Shown here piece after piece: positions 12,509 to 26,714 of a stretch of 64,000 nucleotides of DNA. The position numbers and the translations under genes were made by a program. The DNA is from Daphnia pulex (Eukaryota; Arthropoda; Branchiopoda; Diplostraca; Daphniidae): positions 5,828,001 through 5,892,000 of the forward strand of contig NC_060020.1 of NCBI RefSeq assembly GCF_021134715.1. The letters are read 5' to 3'. The number at the start of each line of letters is the position of its first letter. Position 1 is the first letter of the stretch. Under the pieces are notes generated by a model, which saw only the letters and a list, made by a program, of their open reading frames with translations, had not been told where the DNA came from and searched no databases.

Positions 12509-13134
12509 CTAAATTGCTCTATCTGAAAATCGAAATCCGACAGTGCTATCGGGTTCACGTCGTTCAACATACAATGTTAGGTAATCAATAGGGGCTCGAC
12601 ACTCTTCGTAGTCGAAATAAACATTATCCGATAGAAATATGTAAGAAACCCAAAGCATTTGATCAAAATAATGGCTTTGCTCTGAAAAATACAAAATGCA
12701 ATTCAAATTTCAGTTACTGCACCATAAATTTGTACACTCTCTTTACAAGCGGTTAGCCTACAAGTTACAACTTGTTGAGTCTGCTGACTCACCTTTTTTA
12801 CAACATATTTTCTTTTAAGAGATACATTTCTGTCTGGCAATTCATTAAAAATCAAACCTTTTAGAGAAAAAGGGTAAAGGAATAATTGGGAAAATAACAT
12901 GTCCGACTATTTTAGGCTGAAAATTTTAGAAAATTTCGTTACTTACGTACTCATGCACGAAGTTCTGGGATGAACACGTGGTCTTTGATCATGATAATAC
13001 AAAAGCCATGTTTTTGTAATTATAAATTTATAAACATCACATAGTAGGTTAGCGTAAGAAGAGAAAACAATCTCTTGGAATAATGCTAGGGATAAATTTT
13101 CACAGACAGAAGCAGACCAGTCATTAAGTTTCAT
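12509..13134 (-). CDS. Unidentified small spliced gene (candidate)
   Basis: I do not recognise the product. On the minus strand an ATG frame from 13134 gives 61 codons and meets a donor (gtacgt) at 12950. A polypyrimidine-AG acceptor places a second exon from 12857 in phase; it contains NELPDRNVSLKRKYVVKK and then either reads on to a stop at 12703 or splices at gtgagt. A third open stretch after a strong tttttcag acceptor (from 12682) runs to a stop at 12509 and contains IDYLTLYVERREPDS. A consensus AATAAA lies about 22 bases past that stop. The exon 2-3 junction cannot be fixed by eye because in-phase donors there are weak. It lies between the divergent ATPase and AspRS genes. Alternative: chance frames in the intergenic gap. 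Confidence 0.35.
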
Positions 13135-13982
13135 AACTCCCCATACTGAAGTAGGCTATGTAACTCCCACAACAAAACCGAAGACTTTCGATAGTACTAA
13201 TAAGCTAGCAGAAGTGAATTGTAGTGCTATTGATCGATTTAAGGGGATTAACCGATTAAGGCAACTGACAAGTGACAACTGACAGATATGAAAAAAATTG
13301 CAGTCATTTTTAATTTTTTATAAGATGCAAACATGAACAAGCATTTTTATAGTACGTCCTTCCGCGGAAAAAATAAATCAGTTAAATGGTGACGGATGAC
13401 AAATACATTGCCTCGTAAAAGAGAAAACCGTTTGCACTTAATACAACAGAGTCATGACTCATGATGACTGATATGACGTTCACATATTCTCTTTTTAAAA
13501 AATCCTTAAAAGCCCCATTTCGCACTTAAATGAACACTGCAGCAGCCGATTAAAATTAAAGAAAAAATTATTATTTTAGCTAGGAGCCGAACATGACAAC
13601 ACACATTCATATTCGATTCTTTTGCAGTAAACAAAAAATCGTAGGCACAGCGAACGTTCGGAAAACACAAAGAAATCATGTAGGCCTAGTACTTCCGTCT
13701 AGGTAAAACATTTTAACGTAATAAAAAAGAATTATAAAAATTTTCAAATTAAATTTTCCTACAACAAGTTATAAAATTCGGCCTACAGATGTCCCTTTTC
13801 TAGTCTCCTCAATCTAGTCCCTCCCACTCCCGCTGCTTGTTATCGCCCGGCCCGGTCGGTCATTTCATCAGTTCTTACACGAGTTACACTATTCTGTTAC
13901 GCGAATATTAATTATCAAAGATTTGGTAAAGGGATTTTAAATCTTACAAGACGCCATTGTAAAGTTTAAGGAAGGTTCAAAA
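13135..13982. promoter_or_regulatory. Gap upstream of aspartyl-tRNA synthetase
   Basis: About 850 bases separate the candidate minus-strand gene from the AspRS start codon. The stretch from 13800 is less AT-rich ('cccggcccggtcggtc' near 13847) and probably holds the AspRS promoter and 5' UTR. Nothing else stands out. Confidence 0.35.
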
Positions 13983-16257
<2,275 letters not shown>

Positions 16258-16330
16258 GTTATTCCCGATGCTTTAGCAAAACCAATTTCTGAAGTCTTTT
16301 TCTTGTGAATTTTGGTTTACTTCATTGGGA

Positions 16331-16336
16331 AATAAA
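16331..16336 (+). terminator. Polyadenylation signal of the AspRS gene
   Basis: A canonical AATAAA lies 74 bases after the AspRS stop codon. The convergent RBMX2 stop is at 16419, so the two 3' UTRs probably overlap or abut. Confidence 0.6.
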
Positions 16337-16418
16337 ATATGGTTCAACTCAATTGAATATTATTATTAACGAACAAACCAGTTTTAATGAAATTGTATTG
16401 AAAATCGCGATACAGTTT

Positions 16419-17587
16419 TTATCTTCTGTCACGTCTCCGATCGCTGTCACGCGACCTTTCTCTCCTGTGATCGCGCTCCTTCTCTTTCTTAGTTCTATCG
16501 TAATGATGATGATCTTTATCGTGGAATTTATTTCTGTCATCCGAGTGTTTCCTCTGAGTGCTGCGTCTTCGATCAGGGCTTCTTGAACGACGCCTCTCTT
16601 TTTCTCTTTCCTCTCTGTGCTTTGGTTTACTGGTGGATTCTGTATCTTTTTCTTCTTTTGGAATTTTCCCTTCAGACACTGCAGCAGTCACTGATGCTGC
16701 GGGATTTTCTTGAACGGAATTCACAAGAGTTTTTATAATTGACGATTCAGGTCCACACCCTTCTTGGAGAATCCTCAGTGCATCTTCATCAAGCTTGTCA
16801 GGATCTTTTGGAATTTTATACTGCTCAACGTGGTCGACACGCAGAGTTCTCCCACAGACCTTAGAAAACATATTTTGTAATAATGAAATGCCTGACAACC
16901 CAAAAAATGTTATTTTTACCTTGATGCTATTTAAATTGTCAACTGCAAGAATTGTTGATCTTTGATCTTCGTAACATAAAAAACAAAAGCCTTTAGACTT
17001 GCCTGTAACCTTGTCTCGTACTAAATTGATGTTTGCAACCTCTCCATACCTTAAAAAAAAATTTTAACTATTAATAGCAATAATAAACATCACTTAAGTA
17101 TTAACCATACTGAGAAAAAATGCAGATGATGTCCCCCTCAGACAATTCATAAGGCAATCCTCCAATGAAAATCCAAGCACTGTCTTTGTATTGATAATGC
17201 CATGAAGCTTTTCCTGATATGTTGTACTTCAGTTCAGTCTCGCTGAGTTTCTTGATATTCTTCACATTCCTAAGAAAAAGGAAATAGCCATATTAATAAT
17301 GAACTTATAATATATTCTAGTCTAATAAGGTAGCATATAATATGCTTCGTTCTACGCAGCACCAGCAGATAACATGATTCCAAACTATATTTATGTTGTC
17401 CAGTCCCTACATTACAACACCCCCACACAAAACCTTCGATAAGTTTTATTATATTTACCCTCACTATGTGTTAACATACTTTTTAAGTTAGCCATAAATC
17501 GAAAATTTCTCACAAATAATATTGATACAAGATTATGAGTTTATGAATGATGCAAAAGCTATGTAGTACTTACGTTAGTGGATTCAT
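16419..17587 (-). CDS. RBMX2: RNA-binding motif protein RBMX2 (Ist3/Snu17-type splicing factor)
   Basis: Four exons (17587-17574, 17269-17111, 17049-16920, 16859-16419) join in phase to 247 residues. The first coding exon is only 14 bases. The protein starts [18 protein letters not shown] like other RBMX2 proteins. It then has one RRM with RNP2 [12 protein letters not shown] and RNP1 [10 protein letters not shown], the downstream helix DHVEQYK, and a C-terminal RS/RD/KE-rich tail ([20 protein letters not shown]). Yeast Ist3/Snu17 is part of the RES complex in the activated spliceosome; the same role is inferred here. The exon 2-3 junction is placed at CA|gtatgg because 'gtatgg' occurs at both borders. 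It is divergent from XPB. Confidence 0.95.
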
Positions 17588-18226
17588 CTTCGTCCAACAG
17601 GAAAGTTCTCGTAGAGTTTAGTTTAACTTGAAGATGGGCATTATTGCAAGGTGAGGAGTACTTAAGTCAGGATCGAAATCCGAAAGAATAATAACTGGAT
17701 GTATTTGATTGAATTATTTGAATTGCTTTTCTTATTTCCGATGGCAGTTAGCGAAATGCCACTTGCCAAACCAAAGCCAAAATATCAAGCAGACGATCAC
17801 GTTCAAGGAAAGAAGGCATGTAAGACGTACCGAGTGCGCCTCTGGTGTTTAATATATGCATAAACATCTGCTATTATGATCTCCGTTGATTGCTTGAATA
17901 TAGGAAAATAATTCATTTAATTTAGAAGTTAGAAATAAGTTTTCAAAGTATAAATTTACTCGAAACGATCAAGAAGTACAAAATATAATTCTCGTTCTTG
18001 ATTTTCCGCTAGGTGTGCTATGTGTGCCCGAACCATGCTTCTGCTTCAGGCGATTTATTTTTGTGTTGTTGCTCTCTCTCAGCTGAGTTTTCACTGTCAG
18101 TGTTCAGTCTTCACTTCAGTGTTCGTCCAAAGTTCATCATTCAATCACTTTACCGAGAAAGTTAAATTTGTTTAGAATTTTCCAGCAGTATTCATAGAAT
18201 AATTCACGGTTATTCCTCTGTTTAAT
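17588..18226. promoter_or_regulatory. Divergent promoter region between RBMX2 and XPB
   Basis: The start codons of RBMX2 (minus) and XPB (plus) face away from each other across 639 bases. The gap must hold both promoters and 5' UTRs. It also contains a plus-strand ATG frame at 17741 of 40 codons (begins MAVSEMPLAKPKPKYQADDH) that meets a good donor sequence (gtaaga) near 17820; I could not link it to another exon. 'tgtgctatgtgtgcccg' near 18014 and the pyrimidine-rich stretch before 18120 may mark the XPB start region, but this is guesswork. Confidence 0.4.
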
Positions 18227-20746
18227 ATGGCTGGGGGGAGCCGTAAATACGGGAAAAAAGATGGAGATCGTTATGACGCGTCCAAGAAAAAATTTGCTGG
18301 TAAAAAACGAAAGGATTTTGAAGATGAGAGTGCTTATGATGAAGGCATACCGGATGGAAATGAAGCTGAGGGTGTGCCAGAAGCGGCAAAGCACTTCATT
18401 GAAGTTGAAGGTGAAAGGCAAGGGGAAGATGAATATGGAGCCAAAGATTATCGAGACTTGCAGCTTAAACCAGACCACATGTCTAGACCATTGTGGGTTG
18501 CTCCCAATGGCCACATCTTCCTGGAGTCATTCTCACCAGTCTACAAACACGCTCACGACTTTCTGATTGCAATAAGTGAACCAGTTTGTCGTCCAGAACA
18601 CATACATGAGTACAAGTTGACTTCTTACTCATTGTATGCTGCCGTCAGTGTCGGGCTGCAAACTCATGACATCATAGAGTATTTAAAGCGCTTAAGCAAA
18701 ACTGCTGTCCCTGATGGAATTGTAGACTTCATAAAGATCTCAACACTCTCTTACGGCAAAGTCAAATTAGTGTTGAAGCACAATCGCTATTTTGTTGAGT
18801 CTCAATATCCAGATGTCATCCAAAAATTGTTGAAAGATCCTGTAATTCAAGAATGCAGACTTCGTCACAGCGTGGAATCTTCAACAGATGGACTGATCAC
18901 TCAAGTTCAATCAAAAGCAACGTCTATTCAATTTGGAAAACCTGGTACTTCAGGAGAGGAACCAGGAGAAGAAGGAAAGCAAGTGCCTGATGACATATCG
19001 AATTTTTACGACAAAATGGACAAGGATGAGGACGACGAAGATGATTCTTCTCTTCAAACGGTTGCATTTGAAGTAAATCAAGAAAAAATTGAAGTCATTC
19101 AAAAGCGATGTATTCAGCTAGAATACCCTTTGTTAGCGGAATATGATTTTCGTAACGACACTCATAATCAGGACATAAACATTGATTTGAGACCTGCAGC
19201 TGTATTGCGGCCTTACCAGGAAAAAAGCCTGCGAAAAATGTTTGGCAATGGTCGTGCTCGCTCTGGGCTCATTGTTTTGCCTTGTGGAGCTGGTAAAAGT
19301 TTGGTTGGTGTGACAGCCTGTTGTACAGTTCGAAAAAGAGCTTTAGTTCTGTGCAATTCTGGAGTTTCAGTCGAGCAGTGGAAAGCCCAGTTTAAGATGT
19401 GGTCTACTGCTGACGATAGTAAGAAGTTGTTAATATGTTTTTATCTTTACTTGATAAATAAATGTTTTTTTTTTTTTTTTCATTTCAGGTATGATCTGTC
19501 GTTTTACATCTGATGCAAAGGATAAGCCTCATGGATGCAGCATCATGATCACAACCTTTAACATGATAACACATCAGCAAAAACGTTCGTATGAGGCAGA
19601 TCAAACGATGAAGTGGCTCCAGGAGCAGGAATGGGGTATTATGGTGTTGGACGAGGTGCACACTATTCCAGCTCGCATGTTTCGTCGTGTTTTGACCATT
19701 GTTCAAGCCCATTGCAAGCTTGGTTTGACAGCTACTCTCGTCCGCGAAGATGGTATTTGATTATTTTTACCTGTAATGTATTTATTTGTCTGATCAACGA
19801 TTTTCTTTATCTTACAGACAAGATTGCAGACTTGAATTTTTTGATCGGACCAAAGCTGTACGAGGCTAATTGGTTGGAGCTGCAAAAACGTGGATTCATT
19901 GCTCGAGTACAATGCGCTGAAGTATGGTGTCCTATGAGCCCAGAATTCTATCGCGAGTATCTGGCCTGTAAATCCGCAAAGAAAATGCTTCTCTTCGTAA
20001 TGAATCCTAACAAGTTTAGAGCCTGTCAGTTTCTTATTCGCTACCACGAGCGACGTAATGACAAAATCATCGTTTTTTCGGATAATGTGTATGCTCTTAA
20101 GCACTATGCGCTTACCATGAATAAGCCATTCATTTACGGTCCAACATCTCAGAACGAAAGGCTTCAAATTCTACAAAATTTCAAACTGAATCCGAAGGTG
20201 AACACAATTTTCGTCAGTAAGGTGGCTGATACTTCCTTCGATTTGCCTGATGCCAACGTGCTTATTCAAATATCCTCGCACGGTGGCTCTCGTCGTCAAG
20301 AAGCTCAACGTTTGGGGCGTATTCTTCGAGCCAAGAAAGGTGCCATTGCGGAGGAGTACAATGCGTTCTTCTACACGCTGGTATCGCAAGATACATTGGA
20401 AATGAGCTTCTCTCGTAAACGTCAGCGATTCTTGGTTAATCAAGGATACAGCTATAAAGTCATCACTCGCATGGCGGGCATGGATCAAGACCAGGAATTG
20501 AACTACAAGAGCAAGGAAGAGCAAGCCAACCTGCTACAAATGGTTCTGACAGCATCGGATATTGATGCAGATGAAGAGCGTGTACCCGGAGAAATTGGAG
20601 GTCGGCCTGGTCCATTTGGACGACGCGTTGGAACCATGGCATCAATGAGCGGTGCCGATGACGCAGTTTATATGGAATATAAACGCCCATCAGCTTCAAA
20701 TAATTTATCCAAACACCCCCTTTTCAAGAAATACCGCACCAAGTAA
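18227..20746 (+). CDS. ERCC3: TFIIH helicase/translocase subunit XPB
   Basis: Three exons (18227-19418, 19489-19752, 19818-20746) give 794 residues; human XPB has 782. XPB is the ATP-driven DNA translocase of TFIIH, used for promoter opening by RNA polymerase II and for nucleotide excision repair in the nucleus. Seen in order: a charged, Lys-rich N-terminus; the damage-recognition-like domain; Walker A CGAGKS near residue 353; the DEVH box near 451; the RED motif in LVRED near 481; and helicase motifs V-VI including [16 protein letters not shown] near 640. The C-terminus ends [10 protein letters not shown], similar to the animal family. First-exon length and the fully conserved ATPase motifs argue against a pseudogene. 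The Drosophila orthologue is haywire. Confidence 0.98.
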
Positions 20747-20796
20747 AGATTTTCCAAGTCATAAAATGTGATTACTATATCTCAAAATTCATGTTG

Positions 20797-20802
20797 AATA
20801 AA
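20797..20802 (+). terminator. Polyadenylation signal of XPB
   Basis: AATAAA lies about 50 bases after the XPB stop codon. The Sec5 start codon follows only about 270 bases later on the same strand. Confidence 0.65.
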
Positions 20803-21070
20803 TACAGAAACTGGTTTAATACTTTTTATTTCTCACTTTTTTTTGGTGTCTGGTGACAGGTGTGTGATAATATATGCAATGCTGTAAACTTCGTCTGCTA
20901 TGTTGTTGTCTCTCATAGTTGTCAAGCAAAGACTATTGGGTGTGAGAAAGTCTTTACGAAATTCATTTATAATCAATCGCAGTAGTGCACGTTTGTATTT
21001 AAGTTGGGTGAAGAATTTGCTGTCGTAGTGGAAAGGGCTATAAATTTAAATTTTTTTGTATCAAACAACA

Positions 21071-24000
21071 ATGGGTTTACCACCTATCGTGACTGGAGTT
21101 TCCCCAAAGGAAGGACCTCCTGGAACTCGTGTAACAATACGAGGAGAAAATTTCGGCAGTGGACCTGATGATATTATTGGTAAAATTAAGAAAAATTTTA
21201 TGTTGAATTGTTATTCATGTCTGTTCTGTTTCTGTAGGTCTAATAATTTGCAACTCCGATTGTTTGCTATCTGCTGAATGGGTTTCAAGTAACAAAATTG
21301 TGGCCAGATCAGGTCCAGGTAAAAGCAAGGGTGATATAGTCATAATCACCAAATCTGGAGGAAAGGGTTCATGTACTGTACAGTTTAGGGGCTACCATGA
21401 AACTATTGGCCCTTTAAAAGAAAGTGCAGTTTGGGTTGATGAATCACATTTGACTGGACTTGGAAGACACAGAGCTTTGATTCCTTCCAGCTATCAACAA
21501 GATGACCCTTTAGGACTTTCTGTTGAAAATGCAGTGTTGGTTTTTATCTACTACACTTAGTTTTGGTATATTTTATTAATTGAATTAAAACAATTACATA
21601 GAAAAAAATACCCTGAAGAAGAACTGCAAGAATTATTTCCTGAATCGAACGGTGAGCTCGGAAGTGAAAATTTTTCTCCGTCTTGGTTTTTGTTGCAGCA
21701 TCATCACAGCACCGGATTTGATGATCTGAAAGCTGGGCTTAGCTTTCTTAAACGACGGGTTGAAGCTCAGAAAGAAGGACAAATATCCTTTTTAAAGGTT
21801 TGGAAATAAATAAAAGATTGCTTTATAAATACTTACAGCTAATATTTTCATTAATTGAAGACCCATGCAGGCTCAGTTATAGAACAGATGGACACTTTGA
21901 TGACTTTAAAAAAAGTTGTAGAAGAAAACAAAACAAAATACGGGCCGGATATGACAGCGTCTTTGGAAAACTCCATTTTGAGTATGCAGCACACTCTTAT
22001 TGCGATATTAGCAGCAATTGTTAACTATTGACAAATTAATTCATTTTCAGGCGCTAAAACCGAAGCTGGTCGGTTGTTCGACGATGTCCTCAAACGTAAA
22101 GAACAAGCTGACGGCACCAGAAATGCTTTGGGAATTCTGCAAAGATTCCGATTTCTGTTTCATTTACCGTCTACCCTTGATAAAAACATTCAAAAGGCTG
22201 ATTATGATTTGGTCATTAATGATTATGCAAGAGCTAATGCTTTGTTCGGACAAACTGAAGTACAGGTGTGTAATATTTAGGTCATGCAGTGTGGTGTATT
22301 TTAACGATCCCGGAGCCAACTTTAGATCAATCGCAACTTCATGTATTATAGGTTTTTAAACGAGTTCTGCAAGAAGCAGAGCAGCGAATTTTAAATCTCA
22401 GGGAGATGCTACAAGAGAAACTGCAACAGTATCCTGCATCACTTGAAGAGCAAAAAAAAATTATTAGGTCAGTACAAGAAAAAGCTTAACTTTTGCATGA
22501 TTTTGATTTACCTAAACTTTTGAATTATTTTGTCATTCCATTACAGAAACTTGACAAATCTTGAATGTCCGAATGATCCAGCATGGCTTTGTATTGCTGG
22601 ACAATATAAGCATTGCTCTCAAATATTATTCCAATGTAAAGATAAATACCTAAGTTTGGAGCAAGAAGAAATTGGTAATTTTTTGCGGATTTGCCAAAAC
22701 AAAATTTAATAAATTCGTGTATTTTAATTCTACATTGTTTGATGCTGGTTTAGTAAAATCTGCACCATCCAAAGGAAAACGATCCAATAATCTGTTGTTG
22801 CCGTCATCTAACTCTGCTGAATCCTCATCTAATACTACGCCGGGAAGGGTAACATTCCTTGAAGAACTTAACGATCGGTTCACTTCTGTTTTTCCGGAAC
22901 TCTGGAAACTTGGCCAAGCTTATTTCGCTGGGGAATTGTTTGTTCGGGCAGATACATTGAAAAAAGAAGAATTCAAAGTAATTATTCAAATCCCATTATT
23001 TATTTATGTGTATACATGTACATTTATTCTCTTTCAATTGCGGATTTATAGAAAATGGTATTGGACGTGGTAACAATATTCAGTCAACTCATCAGAGCTG
23101 CTTTAATTCCTCACACTCTGGATCGTCAATCTCCACATCGAGCTCAATTTGGTATTTGGCAAGCCTTCAGTGGAATATTTTCTGATCATGGTAATTACTT
23201 TCGTTATTTATATAGTAAAGTCATCTTGTTAACCAGTATAGAAAATAATTGCGTTACAAATTTCGTTTATGTAGAAGGAATTGGATCGTGGTTCGTACTT
23301 TGTCTTCGAACGGTTCGAACCTGTTATGCTGAATTACTTACGCTGGACTTACCTGTTGAAGCTCTTGACGCCATTCGCGATTTGCTTCATGATTTAAGGT
23401 AGGGTTATTAAGTTCGATATCGGCAATATTTCGCTTACTTCCGCTTTATTATCTTCTTTTAGAGTTCATTGCATGAGAAGTCTATTAATGCAAACTGCTG
23501 AAAATATCACACATCTTGCCAGTCAAGAAAACTGGAAGTTGGAATTTATTGAATCCCATGGGTCTATTACGCAATTGGTAATATAGAGATTTTTTAATGT
23601 AGTAATGTGGCTCTATTCTACTATGCCAACATTTATCTTTCAATGCCAATTTTCAGCCTCATATATTTGAAACACAAGTAATCGAGTGTCTACAACTGGT
23701 GAAAGAAACTGTTTTTCAATCAGAACAACGAGAAACTAACTTGATGGAGAACGCATCTGTACTGAATGACTTGAATATCTTAGTGCAAAAGTTACTCTTC
23801 AGTTTTGCGCGTAGCACAGAACGCCTGGCATCTTCTGACCAGGATCATTCCGAAGATTCAACTCGTGAAATGAAATTACTGCTAGGACTCAGTAATTGTC
23901 AGTATACAATGCTTCATATTTTGCCCAGGTACACACTAAACATTTATGATTAACAATTGAAAGAGTTTTAAAGTATAACTACTATCCTGTTTAATTTTTC

Positions 24001-24720
24001 TAGACTGAAAGAGCACTGGAACAAATTAGGATATCCTGATCTGTCGGCTGCCATTCAAGCGGCTAGAGATCTATTAGAGAAAACCGAAGAGCGATTAATG
24101 GAAGCATATTTAGAAGAAAAGGTTGAACCACTGATTGGAATTGTAGAGCCTTCTATGTATGCTGGACGCTTCGATTGGAACAAGAATATTCCTATTACAG
24201 ATGATATTCGGCCTTACTGCAAAGAAATAATAATGAACATGATTGCAGTTCATGCAGAAGTTGCCCAAGTATTGACGTCCTTGTTCTAGTTGTTATATAT
24301 TCATCCAATTCATTATTCTGGGTTTCAGGTTAGTCCTTCACTCGTTCCTCGTATCCTCGAAAGAGTCGTGCGAGAGGTGGCAGCAGAACTGGGTCGTTTG
24401 TTTTCATGTGTTAACAAATTTTCAGACAGTGGAGCGCTTCAAGCATCAGCAGACATTTCTGCCTTATCCCGAGCATGTTTTAACGTCGGGAAAAATTCCA
24501 ATGAAACACGCTTGCAGCAATTTTCGAATCCTTTTTCAGAAGCTGCGGACATGATTCCACCACTTACGACACCAGACAGTATTGAGTACGATTTTAAAGA
24601 TGTAATAGATCAGTAATCAGGTAGTTGGTAACGTATTTTAATTTTGTCTCATAACAGATCCCACAAGAGAATCCTCGTCAATTTCGAAAAGCGGATGAAG
24701 TTCCAGTTATTTTGCCTTGA
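21071..24720 (+). CDS. EXOC2: Exocyst complex subunit Sec5
   Basis: Fifteen exons join in phase to 885 residues: 21071-21179, 21238-21535, 21602-21797, 21861-21981, 22051-22265, 22352-22467, 22547-22674, 22754-22977, 23052-23190, 23275-23398, 23463-23577, 23657-23928, 24004-24268, 24329-24601, 24658-24720. The protein opens with an IPT/TIG domain ([24 protein letters not shown]), the Ral-GTPase-binding domain of Sec5, followed by LQELFPESN and a long helical exocyst rod. Exocyst tethers secretory vesicles to the plasma membrane. The last junction is set at GAT|gtaata, because the other nearby donor would put a stop in frame; the tail then reads [20 protein letters not shown]. An alternative in-frame start lies 15 bases upstream only with a non-ATG codon, so ATG 21071 was used. 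Confidence 0.95.
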
Positions 24721-25393
24721 TATAAACTAACGTGTTTAAAAGCCTGTTTTCCCTTTATTTTGATTTTAATTCAAGTGTAATACATATCTACAATACAAAT
24801 TCAAAACGAAATGAGACTTTTTGCACAACATTTTCTTCGCGTCCTTACGCCTTTAAGATTGGATACAAGGAATGATTTCCTTCAGGAAAAAACACCTTGT
24901 TATACGTATGTGCGAACGGGGCAATTTAACTCTATTGGTAGTATATTTACATCTTGAATCGCAATTCTTCAAAAGAGAAAGGGCAAATCTTTTCATTTCT
25001 AAAAATCTTTACCTCTTAAGAAATCTTAGATAGTGCGCATTAATGCCAATTCTAATGTAATAAAATAAGACAAGACAATATTACTGGAGAATTTTGTTTT
25101 CCAAACAGAAGAAAAAAAAAAGAAAAAATACCAACCCAGATGTTTTACTTCATATCCAGCACACGTGCATTATGCATAATAACTCAAGTAGTAGACCGTC
25201 CAAAGACGGAAGAGTTAGAAATGATCAAAGATTGGCATTGATTAACACACAAACAAAAAACCAAAAAACTGGAGCAAGTATTCCATTTTAACACAACCAC
25301 TGACATCAGGACGATTTCATTTGTTCGAACAGCGATGGACTTCCTGTTCGGTTTCGCTGGTATTTTTATTGTCAAATATTCACTGAAATAGCT
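24721..25393. other. Convergent gap between Sec5 and TMED10
   Basis: The two genes face each other tail to tail. The gap is AT-rich and should hold both 3' UTRs. A minus-strand AATAAA at 25365-25370 sits 24 bases past the TMED10 stop. No other feature is seen. Confidence 0.5.
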
Positions 25394-26284
25394 TTATTCA
25401 ATCAACTTTTTGGCTTTGAAAAAGCGACGCAGATATAACACCTGCCATGTAGCCAAGGCAATCAAACATAACATACTGAAAACACTGAAATACAATACTC
25501 TGGAATTGGTTGATTCTATGAATGAAATAAAAAAGGTGTTACTTATACACTTGTGGGAGATTCAAACAAAAAGTCTTACCATTTGTATCTCTCATCTCTT
25601 CCTCTCGTTGTCTCATGTAGGCAAAATCTTGAACAATGGCTTCTGACAAGTCTTCTAACCTTTTCAATTCAACTTCAAGTGGTTTTAATCTTGCAGCTTC
25701 CCCCAACTAAAAATACATTACAACCAATTCTATTAATTAGTTTTTCTTGCAATATTTCCAAAAACTTACTGTTTCATAGTTTTTAGCTTCAAGACCCATT
25801 TTGACAGTTACTTCAACCTCATGCTTCTGTCCTCTAAGATCTATAAGAAGAAATGTCATTTATGGCAAAAATATATTTAAAAGATGAATGCTTACTTGGC
25901 GGGACTTTTGACACAAAGCAAATTTCATAAACTTCATAGTCATCAGTTGTAAATGCAAATTTCCCTTTGCTTTTGTCCTCGTGGCTTACTAAGGTGTGAC
26001 CTTTGATATCTGTTACCTGTTGTTTTTTTTTAGAACAAAAAAATAACATACAAATTAAAAATTAGTTTCTTTCCCATTTCTTGCTTTCTTTTTAAATTTT
26101 AACTTACTTTCACATCGGTTCTCTGGCCAGGAACCTCAGAAACTTCGTACTCCCCCGTGACAAGAACATCCTTTTGCACTTCTTCTCTTAAGCATTTTCT
26201 GCCATTTGGCTGTAGTTCAAACATAAGTCCTTGGACAGTTGAGAAGAGCAAAAAGGAAAACAAAATTATAGCCCGTAGATCCAT
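25394..26284 (-). CDS. TMED10: p24-family cargo receptor TMED10
   Basis: Five exons (26284-26108, 26016-25896, 25840-25770, 25706-25580, 25515-25394) give 205 residues. The start is the ATG at 26284; the codon nine bases further up is GTG, not a start. The protein is a type I membrane protein: an N-terminal signal peptide ([18 protein letters not shown]), a GOLD domain, a coiled coil ([19 protein letters not shown]), [19 protein letters not shown], one membrane span and a short cytosolic tail ending FFKAKKLIE. The tail carries the FF and KK signals for COPII and COPI binding. p24 proteins cycle between ER and Golgi and select cargo such as GPI-anchored proteins. The tail is nearly identical to animal TMED10 (Drosophila baiser). 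Confidence 0.97.
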
Positions 26285-26714
26285 CGCAAACACGAGAAAA
26301 ACAATAAAACAGATCTATTTAACAGTAACCCCGATGCTACAGCAGAAGGAAAACAACACGGAAAGCTCGAAAGACACGTCAGCTCTGAAAATGACCGGTA
26401 AGACTTTTATGATGACTTGGCAACTTTGCTGACACCTGAAAAAAAATAAATTCACCGTTGCCAAATGTAAACATTTTACGCGCGCTTTTTTAAACAAGGC
26501 AATTTTATGTATTTTAGAGTGAGGCTGTCTGGGCGCACCAGAGATGGGCTGCACATACACATATTACATGATTAGAAATAACGAAACGAACGATTGATAA
26601 ATTCTATTGTATTTCACTGAATAATTGGATAACAATCACATTAGAATACACAACTGCGTTTTATTTTAAAACGAATCGTCTAGTTGAGGAATCGCACGGA
26701 CTACTTACTCAGTC
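26285..26714. promoter_or_regulatory. Gap between TMED10 promoter and EcKinase 3' end
   Basis: Both flanking genes are on the minus strand. The half next to 26284 should hold the TMED10 promoter. A minus-strand AATAAA at about 26660-26665 probably serves the EcKinase-like gene ending at 26715. Confidence 0.4.

Noticed and set aside
23300-23325. GTTCGAAC resembling a tRNA T-loop box
   Set aside because: It lies inside a Sec5 exon and no acceptor stem, anticodon stem or A box can be drawn around it.
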